Assembly: GCA_018971065.1 (NCBI GenBank)
Contig: JAGWVC010000151.1
Span: 1-5,480, forward strand
Direction: 5' to 3'
Origin: Sphingomonadales bacterium
GTDB taxonomy: Bacteria; Pseudomonadota; Alphaproteobacteria; Sphingomonadales; Sphingomonadaceae
DNA: 5,480 nucleotides
Part shown: positions 1 to 4,608 of the stretch, piece after piece
Layout of the letters: the number at the start of each line of letters is the position of its first letter
Numbering within the stretch: the first letter of the stretch is position 1
Notes under the pieces: generated by a model
Database searches by the model: none
What the model saw: the letters and a program-made list of their open reading frames with translations, nothing else
What the model was told of the DNA's origin: nothing
Position numbers and translations under genes: made by a program

Positions 1-1756
1 CGCCCCACATGCGCGGCACCACCGAATAGGTGCCGTCCTTCTGGATGTTGGCGTGCAGCCGCTCGTTCACGAACCGGCTGCGCTGGTCATCGACGTACTC
101 GCCCGGCCAGGCGCACAGCAGGTAATAGTTCAACGCCGGCCGGCACGAGGCGCAACCGTCGGGCGTGGTCCAGTGCAGTTCCTGGCAAACCTGCGGGATC
201 GCCTTCAGGCTCTTTTCCAGGATCAGCCGCCGCACGTCGTCGTGGGTAAAGCTGGTGCATTTGCACAGCGTCTTCGGGCCGCTCGCCACCCCGTCGCCCA
301 GCGTCAGCGCCAGCAGACTCTCGACCAGCCCGGTGCACGATCCGCACGATGCCGAAGCCTTGCAGGTGCCACGCACCGCATCGAGGCTGCACGCCCCCGC
401 GTTGATCGCCGCCACCACCTTGCCCTTGGAAACGCCGTTGCAACCGCAGATCTCGGCATCGTCCGAGAGGGCGGCAACGGCAGCGTTAGGGTCCGCAAGG
501 GCGCCCCCGTTCGCGAACGCCTGCCCGAAGATCAGCGCCTCGCGGATCGGGCCGATGTCCTCGGCCTTCTTCAGCAGGTCGAAGTACCAGTTGCCGTCGG
601 CGGTATCGCCATAGAGCACCGCGCCGACCAGCCGGTTGTCGCGCACCACCACCCGCTTGTAGAGCCCGCGCGCGGCATCGCGCATGACGATGTCCTCGCA
701 CCCGTCACCACCCGAAAAGTCCCCGGCGGAGAACAGGTCGATCCCCGAAACCTTCAGCTTGGTCGAGGTGACCGCACCGCTGAACCCGCTCGGCGCCCCC
801 GTCACCGCATCGGCCAGGCTGCGGCACATCTCCCACAGCGGCGCCACCAGCCCGTAACAGGCCCCCCGGTGCTGCACGCATTCGCCCACCGCCAGAATGG
901 CGGGGTCGCTGGTCACCATGTGGTCGTCCACCAGAATGCCGCGCTCCACCTCCAGCCCGGCGCGCTTCGCCAGCGCCGTCGCGGGCCGGATGCCCACCGC
1001 CATCACCACGATGTCGGCCGGAATCTCGCGCCCGTCCTTCAGCCGCACGCCCGCCACATGGCCGTCGCGCGCGATGATCTCCTGCGTATCCGCCCCGGTC
1101 AGGATCACCTGCCCCCGCGCTTCCAGTTCGGACTTCAGCAGCCACCCCGCCGCCTCGTCCAACTGGCGCTCCATCAGCGTCGGCATCAGGTGGATCACCG
1201 TCACCTTCATGCCGCGCAAGGACAGGCCATGCGCCGCTTCCAGTCCTAGCAGCCCGCCGCCGATCACCACGGCATCGCCGCCGCCCTGCGCCGCACCCAG
1301 CATCTTCTCGACATCGTCCAGATCGCGGAACGTCACCACCCCCGGCAGGCTGTTGCCCGGCACCGGGATGATGAACGGATCGGACCCGGTGGCGATCAGC
1401 AGCCGGTCATATGGCTCCACCCGGCCCGACTGCGCGATCACCGTCTGCGTCGCCCGGTCGATGCTGGCCACCGCATCGCCCGCCACCAGCGTGATGTCGT
1501 TGTCGGCATACCAGCCGGCATCGTTGATGACGATCTCGTCGAAGGTCTTCTCGCCCGCCAGCACCGGCGACAGCATGATGCGGTTGTAGTTCACCCTCGG
1601 CTCGGCGCCGAAGATGGTCACGGCATAGCGCGCGGGGTCGCGGGCCAGGATTTCCTCCACCGCGCGGCAACCGGCCATGCCGTTGCCGATGACGACAAGG
1701 CGTTCGCGCGTGGCAAGGTCCTGGGTCTTGGCGTCGAGAGCGATCGGTGCGTTCAC
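1..1756 (-). CDS. nirB: Assimilatory nitrite reductase [NAD(P)H] large subunit NirB (3' part beyond the left edge)
   Basis: This is the cytoplasmic flavoprotein that passes electrons from NAD(P)H through FAD and Fe-S clusters to siroheme, reducing nitrite to ammonium. About 585 residues are visible. Seen in the translation: an FAD-binding GNGMAG near residue 24; VNYNRIMLSPVLAG at 56-68, typical of NirB; a second dinucleotide-binding GGGLLG at 166-171; and a BFD-type [2Fe-2S] motif with Cys437, Cys439, Cys471 and Cys474. A second CxC/CxxC set follows at 498/500 and 535/538. The nitrite/sulfite reductase half-domain begins near 540-585 (ANIQKDGTYSVVPRMWG). From family knowledge, NirB is about 800-850 residues, so the last ~250, with the siroheme/[4Fe-4S] cysteines, lie off the left edge. 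The start is GTG at 1756, chosen because GGAG sits 8 nt upstream and the FAD fold begins about 20 residues in. NirD and a siroheme-synthesis gene are expected downstream. The terminator-bearing leader just upstream suggests control by antitermination. Confidence 0.97.
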   Translation of the reverse strand, partial: MNAPIALDAKTQDLATRERLVVIGNGMAGCRAVEEILARDPARYAVTIFGAEPRVNYNRIMLSPVLAGEKTFDEIVINDAGWYADNDITLVAGDAVASIDRATQTVIAQSGRVEPYDRLLIATGSDPFIIPVPGNSLPGVVTFRDLDDVEKMLGAAQGGGDAVVIGGGLLGLEAAHGLSLRGMKVTVIHLMPTLMERQLDEAAGWLLKSELEARGQVILTGADTQEIIARDGHVAGVRLKDGREIPADIVVMAVGIRPATALAKRAGLEVERGILVDDHMVTSDPAILAVGECVQHRGACYGLVAPLWEMCRSLADAVTGAPSGFSGAVTSTKLKVSGIDLFSAGDFSGGDGCEDIVMRDAARGLYKRVVVRDNRLVGAVLYGDTADGNWYFDLLKKAEDIGPIREALIFGQAFANGGALADPNAAVAALSDDAEICGCNGVSKGKVVAAINAGACSLDAVRGTCKASASCGSCTGLVESLLALTLGDGVASGPKTLCKCTSFTHDDVRRLILEKSLKAIPQVCQELHWTTPDGCASCRPALNYYLLCAWPGEYVDDQRSRFVNERLHANIQKDGTYSVVPRMWG

Positions 1757-1764
1757 CGGGGGTA

Positions 1765-1768
1765 CTCC
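1765..1768 (-). promoter_or_regulatory. Ribosome-binding site of nirB (supports the GTG start)
   Basis: On the minus strand GGAG is followed by an 8-nt spacer and then GTG at 1756. No ATG with a comparable Shine-Dalgarno sequence lies near the start of the conserved FAD-binding region, so this site decides the start. It lies downstream of the leader terminator, so it would be transcribed only on read-through. Confidence 0.75.
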
Positions 1769-1785
1769 AGTATCGCGCGCAAACG

Positions 1786-1829
1786 AAAAAGCCGCCCAGG
1801 CCGATCCCTTTCGGGGATGGTTGGGCGGC
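1786..1829 (-). terminator. Intrinsic terminator between the porin gene and nirB
   Basis: On the minus strand GCCGCCCA (1829-1822) pairs perfectly with TGGGCGGC (1798-1791), followed at once by TTTTT (1790-1786) and a further TTT at 1783-1781. Inside, ATCCC (1818-1814) pairs with GGGAT (1808-1804) around the loop CGAAA, giving a long interrupted stem. It lies 29 nt before the nirB start in the same direction. It therefore either ends the narK-porin transcript or acts as a regulated attenuator for nirB; the P2 overlap favours the second reading. Confidence 0.85.
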
Positions 1830-1840
1830 GACGTTGCCAC
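1825..1840 (-). promoter_or_regulatory. Leader hairpin P2 (hexaloop AACGTC) overlapping the terminator
   Basis: On the minus strand GTGGC pairs with GCCGC (five pairs, one of them a G-U wobble) around the loop AACGTC, again with A1 and G4. Four of its five loop-facing bases, AACG, match P1. The 3' arm (1829-1825) is the start of the terminator 5' arm (1829-1822), so formation of P2 and of the full terminator is mutually exclusive. That overlap is the functional signature of ANTAR antitermination RNAs. Confidence 0.62.
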
Positions 1841-1847
1841 GCATGTT

Positions 1848-1880
1848 GATGGGCGATGCGGGATATTCGGATCGCCCATC
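1848..1880 (-). repeat. Perfect 10-bp inverted repeat competing with P1
   Basis: GATGGGCGAT at 1880-1871 and ATCGCCCATC at 1857-1848 (minus strand) are perfect reverse complements separated by 13 nt. The first arm contains the 3' arm and part of the loop of P1. As RNA this 10-bp stem would be stronger than the 6-bp P1, so it may be the default fold without a bound protein. That role is inference; the repeat itself is directly visible. Confidence 0.6.
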
Positions 1881-1889
1881 GTTGGGCGA
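1872..1889 (-). promoter_or_regulatory. Leader hairpin P1 (hexaloop AACGAT)
   Basis: A perfect 6-bp stem, TCGCCC paired with GGGCGA on the minus strand, encloses the six-base loop AACGAT (A1, G4). It would be the first ANTAR-recognition hairpin. Its 3' arm is also used by the competing 10-bp inverted repeat at 1848-1880, so the two folds cannot coexist. Confidence 0.6.
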
Positions 1890-1908
1890 AATCCTGCTTC
1901 GAGAGGAA

Positions 1909-1937
1909 GGCTAAGCGATTCGGGGGGCCATTGGCAA
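1909..1937 (-). promoter_or_regulatory. Weak candidate promoter for the nirB leader
   Basis: On the minus strand TTGCCA (1937-1932) matches the -35 consensus at five of six bases. Seventeen bases on is TTAGCC (1914-1909), a poor -10. A start near 1900 would fall just upstream of hairpin P1, where a leader transcript should begin. The -10 is so weak that this is only a placement-based suggestion; nirB may instead depend on read-through from narK. Confidence 0.22.
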
Positions 1938-1967
1938 GCTCTTTTTGCAGTGCAGCATAGCCCCCCG
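1921..1967 (-). repeat. GC-rich inverted repeat just downstream of the porin stop
   Basis: CGGGGGGC (1967-1960) and GCCCCCCG (1928-1921) on the minus strand are perfect 8-bp complements around a 31-nt loop, beginning 5 nt after the porin stop codon. Within the loop GCAA and TTGC can pair again. No T-run follows either arm, so it is not a classical terminator. It could protect the 3' end of the porin mRNA or be an extra domain of the nirB leader. Confidence 0.45.
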
Positions 1968-1972
1968 GTGCG

Positions 1973-3211
1973 TCAGAGGCTCAACTCCGCCTGAAGCCAC
2001 AGCTTTTTCGTATCCGCGCCGAATCCACGCGCGGTGTAGGCGGCATATTTCAGCAGCCAGGCCACCTTGCCGGTCTTCAATCCGGCCGACATGTCCCACT
2101 CGTGGCCATAGTCCACGCCGCCGGTGGCGCTGTCGAATTGGTGATAGACGACAGCCACGTTCAGCCCCTTCACCGCCTTCACCCCGGGAAACGCATAGCT
2201 CACCCCGCCATAGGCATCCTGCAGACCCTTCACCGGCGTGGTCAGGAACAGGTCCGCCCAGCCGTTGAACTTGTGCAGCGTCGCCAGCGGCGTCTGCAAC
2301 GCGTGCAACCCGCCGTCACTGCCCAGCTTCTCGTACCCCGCCGTGGCGGTCACGCCATGCGCCGCCAGCGCCGCTTCCACCGCGACATAGTCGGCGGCAA
2401 ACTTGAACGGCGTGGTCTTGTAGCTCGACTGCCGGGCATAGCTCGCCGCCAGGTTCAGCTTCACGCCTTTCGCCACCGGCAGCGCCGCCGTCGCCCGCGC
2501 GCCATAGGTCTGCGACGAATTCGCCACCGCCAGCACGTCGCCGTAATCGACCAGATAGGCGAACCCCTTCACCGCCACCGGCCCCTGTTTCACCGTCGCG
2601 CCCAGGAACACGAAATCGCCGTCGAAACTGCGGCGTGGCCCCGAATCGCTGCCATAGATGGTGCGCTGGCTGCTGGCATAGGTCGCGTCGATGGCCACCG
2701 GGCCACGGGCAGCCTCCACCCGCACGGCGTCGAACGTCTGCTCGTTCTGCCGCCAGCCGGCACTGCCCACCCAGCGCTGGTCATCCAGGTTGATCCGCTG
2801 CCGCCCCAGCGTCAGCGCCAGCCCCTTGGCCTTGTACTGCAATTGCAGCCGGTTCAGTTCGATGCCTTCCGGGTCGGCGATCACCGCATTCGCCGGCCGG
2901 TACTGCGTGCTGGCCAGGTGCGCGAACGGAAACGCGTTGTACCCCTTGTCCAGCGCCACCGTGCCCTCGCCCTCGGCAAGGAACGCCAGCCCCAGCGCCT
3001 TCTGCTTCGCCTCGAACCCGAACCGCGTCCGCAAGGTCACGGCATCGGCATCCTTCGCCGCGCCCACATCCTCCCAGCGCAACCGCGCATCCAGCATCGG
3101 GTCGATGGTGATCGTGTCGTCGATCGTGAACGGATCGCCGATCGCATGCGCAGCGGCCGGCGTTGCCGAGGCGGCCAGCACGGCCACCCCGAACACAGTG
3201 CGAAAAGTCAT
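1973..3211 (-). CDS. Alginate-export-family outer-membrane porin of the nitrate assimilation cluster
   Basis: A 412-residue predicted outer-membrane beta-barrel. Residues 1-23 form a signal peptide (MTFRTVF, hydrophobic core, then A-H-A before IGDPF). The stretch RQRINLDDQRWVGSAGWRQN at 138-157 is typical of the alginate_exp family. The rest alternates polar and hydrophobic residues in strand-like runs with short turns, as in a barrel. The last residue is Leu, not the usual aromatic. Family members include Pseudomonas AlgE, but nothing else here concerns alginate. Its position between narK and nirB suggests passage of nitrate/nitrite or another small anion through the outer membrane; that is inference. 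The start is ATG at 3211, with AGGGAG 6 nt upstream. An in-frame ATG at 3259 overlaps the end of narK and would place 16 polar residues before the signal peptide, so I rejected it. It lies 54 bp after narK, probably in one transcript. Confidence 0.88.
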   Translation of the reverse strand: MTFRTVFGVAVLAASATPAAAHAIGDPFTIDDTITIDPMLDARLRWEDVGAAKDADAVTLRTRFGFEAKQKALGLAFLAEGEGTVALDKGYNAFPFAHLASTQYRPANAVIADPEGIELNRLQLQYKAKGLALTLGRQRINLDDQRWVGSAGWRQNEQTFDAVRVEAARGPVAIDATYASSQRTIYGSDSGPRRSFDGDFVFLGATVKQGPVAVKGFAYLVDYGDVLAVANSSQTYGARATAALPVAKGVKLNLAASYARQSSYKTTPFKFAADYVAVEAALAAHGVTATAGYEKLGSDGGLHALQTPLATLHKFNGWADLFLTTPVKGLQDAYGGVSYAFPGVKAVKGLNVAVVYHQFDSATGGVDYGHEWDMSAGLKTGKVAWLLKYAAYTARGFGADTKKLWLQAELSL

Positions 3212-3217
3212 GGTACA

Positions 3218-3247
3218 CTCCCTGAAGTCGTTTTGCCGACTTTCAGG
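3218..3247 (-). promoter_or_regulatory. narK-porin intercistronic hairpin overlapping the porin ribosome-binding site
   Basis: On the minus strand CCTGAAAGTCG (3247-3237) pairs with CGACTTCAGG (3230-3221), ten pairs with one bulged A, around the loop GCAAAA. The 3' arm ends inside the Shine-Dalgarno AGGGAG (3223-3218) that lies 6 nt before the porin ATG. The hairpin could lower porin translation relative to narK or stabilise the upstream message. No T-run follows, so it is not a terminator. Confidence 0.5.
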
Positions 3248-3265
3248 CACCCCCTCCACTCGGCC

Positions 3266-4522
3266 TCAGATCCGCACGCCCTGCACGGCCGCGCCCCACG
3301 TGGTCCGCCAGCGGCGCTTGACCAGGCTCAGCCCGCCCAGCGCGACCATCGCCAGCACCGCAAAGATCAGGAACCCGATCGAGCTGCTGCCGGTGGCCTT
3401 CTTGATCAGTCCCAGCGAGCTGGCGAGGTAGAACCCGCCGACCCCGCCGCCGAAACCGACCAGCCCGGTCATCACCCCGATTTCCTTGCGGAACCGCTGC
3501 GGCACCAGTTGGAACACCGCGCCGTTGCCCACGCCCAGCGTGCCCATCGCGCAGACGAACAGCGCAATCGCGATCGGCAAAGTCGCCGGCCCGGTGGAAA
3601 TCACCGCCAGGAACGCGGCCGCCACGATGTAGACGAAGCTCAGCGTGCGGATGCCGCCGAACCGGTCAGCCAGCCCGCCGCCGATCGGCCGCAGCAGCGA
3701 TCCGGTGAACACGCAGGCCGATGTGCACATGCCCGCCACCACCGGCGTCACCTTGAAGGTATCGACGAACCAGCTCGGCAGCGAGGTGGACAGCCCGACG
3801 AACCCGCCGAACGTCACGAAGTAGAACAGCATGAACCACCAGGCGTCGCTTTCCTTCAGCACCGCCGCATACGCCGCCAGCGATTTCGGCGCCGGCTGGT
3901 CGGGGCTGTCCTTGGCGGCCAGCAGGTAATAGCCCAGCACCGCCACCAGCGGGATCAGCGCAAAGCCGAACACGTTGGTCCAGCCATAGGCCTTGGCGAT
4001 CAGCGCCGCGAACAGCGTCGCGAACACCGTGCCCGAATTGCCCATCCCGGCAATGCCCATCGCCTTGCCCTGGTGCTCGGCCGGATACCAGCGGCTCGCC
4101 AGCGGCAGTGCCACGGCAAAGCTGGCCCCGGCAAACCCCAGGATCACCCCCAGCGCCAGCGTGCCCTGATAGCTCGAAATCCCGAACCGCCAGGCCACCG
4201 CCAGCCCGGCGATCACCACCAACTGGCTGATCACCCCGGTGCGCTTCGGCCCGATGCGATCGACCAGCAGCCCGTTCACCAGCCGCAGGATCGCCCCGGC
4301 CAGCGTCGGAATCGCCACCATCATCCCCTTCTGCGCCGGGTCCAGCGCCAGTTGCCTGGCGATGATCGGCGCCAGCGGCCCCAGCAGCACCCAGACCATG
4401 AACGACACGTCGAAGTACAGGAACGCGGCGATCAGGGTCGGCGTGTGGCCGGCCTTCCAGAAGCTTTTCGATGCTTTCGAACTCACCGGAGCAGACCCCC
4501 CGGTTGCGGCTAACGATGCCAT
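3266..4522 (-). CDS. narK: NarK-type nitrate/nitrite transporter (MFS, nitrate/nitrite porter family)
   Basis: A 418-residue inner-membrane MFS protein predicted to import nitrate and/or exchange it with nitrite. It has about twelve hydrophobic segments from residue 28 to 400 and positively charged ends. Seen: the MFS loop motif GLLVDRIGPKRTG at 84-96; the first nitrate signature region GFAGASFAVALPLASRWYP at 129-147; a central loop near 203-225; a repeat of the loop motif, GGGLADRFGG, at 281-290; and a second glycine-rich signature LGVGNGAVFQLVP at 329-341, continuing GLVGFGGGVGGF at 353-364. Arg80 (TM2) and Arg278 (TM8) match the conserved pair that binds the anion in NarK structures. The start is ATG at 4522, where AAGGAGG lies 8 nt upstream; an open frame reaching 4858 has no such support and runs into the divergent gene. 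It is the single-domain form, not the NarK1-NarK2 fusion. An import role fits the adjacent assimilatory nirB. Confidence 0.95.
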   Translation of the reverse strand: MASLAATGGSAPVSSKASKSFWKAGHTPTLIAAFLYFDVSFMVWVLLGPLAPIIARQLALDPAQKGMMVAIPTLAGAILRLVNGLLVDRIGPKRTGVISQLVVIAGLAVAWRFGISSYQGTLALGVILGFAGASFAVALPLASRWYPAEHQGKAMGIAGMGNSGTVFATLFAALIAKAYGWTNVFGFALIPLVAVLGYYLLAAKDSPDQPAPKSLAAYAAVLKESDAWWFMLFYFVTFGGFVGLSTSLPSWFVDTFKVTPVVAGMCTSACVFTGSLLRPIGGGLADRFGGIRTLSFVYIVAAAFLAVISTGPATLPIAIALFVCAMGTLGVGNGAVFQLVPQRFRKEIGVMTGLVGFGGGVGGFYLASSLGLIKKATGSSSIGFLIFAVLAMVALGGLSLVKRRWRTTWGAAVQGVRI

Positions 4523-4530
4523 GATACAGC

Positions 4531-4537
4531 CCTCCTT
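4531..4537 (-). promoter_or_regulatory. Ribosome-binding site of narK (decides the start)
   Basis: AAGGAGG on the minus strand, a near-perfect match to the anti-Shine-Dalgarno sequence, is followed by 8 nt and the ATG at 4522. It is the strongest ribosome-binding site in the window and excludes the longer in-frame extension to 4858. Confidence 0.85.
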
Positions 4538-4541
4538 GGAC

Positions 4542-4569
4542 TTGACGAACGGGAAACGGAACCGATCCT
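4542..4569 (+). promoter_or_regulatory. Weak candidate promoter for the phosphatase-kinase gene
   Basis: TTGACG (4542-4547, five of six to the -35 consensus) is followed after 16 nt by GATCCT (4564-4569, three of six). It lies in the 86-bp divergent gap and would start transcription near the dyad at 4575-4595. The -10 is poor and the reading is tentative. I found no convincing promoter for narK on the opposite strand. Confidence 0.25.
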
Positions 4570-4574
4570 CACGT

Positions 4575-4595
4575 GTGCGGGCGCCACGCCCGCAC
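4575..4595. repeat. Perfect 9-bp dyad in the narK / phosphatase-kinase divergent region
   Basis: GTGCGGGCG (4575-4583) and CGCCCGCAC (4587-4595) are perfect reverse complements separated by three bases. On the plus strand the right arm abuts the Shine-Dalgarno GAGGG (4596-4600) of the phosphatase-kinase. No T-run follows on either strand, so a terminator is unlikely. It may be an operator shared by the two divergent genes, or an RNA hairpin limiting ribosome access to the plus-strand gene. Confidence 0.5.
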
Positions 4596-4608
4596 GAGGG
4601 ACGGTGAC

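Larger units (their letters stand above)
1781..1889 (-). ncRNA. Putative ANTAR-type antitermination leader RNA upstream of nirB
   Basis: Read 5' to 3' on the minus strand, this leader holds a hairpin P1 (1889-1872), a 31-nt linker, a hairpin P2 (1840-1825), and an intrinsic terminator (1829-1786) whose 5' arm overlaps the 3' arm of P2. P1 and P2 both have six-base loops (AACGAT and AACGTC) with A at position 1 and G at position 4. From established knowledge, ANTAR-domain antiterminators such as NasR of Klebsiella nas, NasT in other proteobacteria and EutV recognise paired hairpins with exactly this loop rule, and binding blocks the overlapping terminator. I infer that nitrate or nitrite, sensed by a NasS/NasT pair or a NasR-like protein encoded elsewhere, permits read-through into nirB. 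The fold was drawn by hand. The 31-nt linker is longer than in the compact examples, so P1 is the less certain half. Confidence 0.68.

Noticed and set aside
53..1249. A 398-codon open frame on the plus strand, antisense to nirB
   Set aside because: Low-complexity Arg/His/Gln/Ala-rich translation opposite a gene whose every conserved motif is readable on the minus strand; a GC-content shadow.
1938..1966. Sigma-54-like GG-N10-GC spacing in the stretch between the porin stop and the nirB leader
   Set aside because: The -24 element is a run of G and does not read TGGCAC, so the match is probably due to the G-tract.
3212..3259. Longer porin start at ATG 3259
   Set aside because: It would put 16 polar residues ahead of a clear signal peptide and lacks a good ribosome-binding site; ATG 3211 has AGGGAG at proper spacing.
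2102..4513. An 803-codon open frame on the plus strand, antisense to the porin and narK
   Set aside because: It covers two convincing minus-strand genes and the gap between them. Its translation is rich in Arg, His, Gln and Pro with no recognisable domain, as expected when the antisense strand of GC-rich codons lacks stops. It has no supporting homology.
4574..4597. Sigma-54-like GG-N10-GC spacing in the narK upstream region
   Set aside because: Only about half the consensus positions match, and such pairs are frequent in GC-rich palindromic sequence; no TGGCAC/TTGCA core is present.
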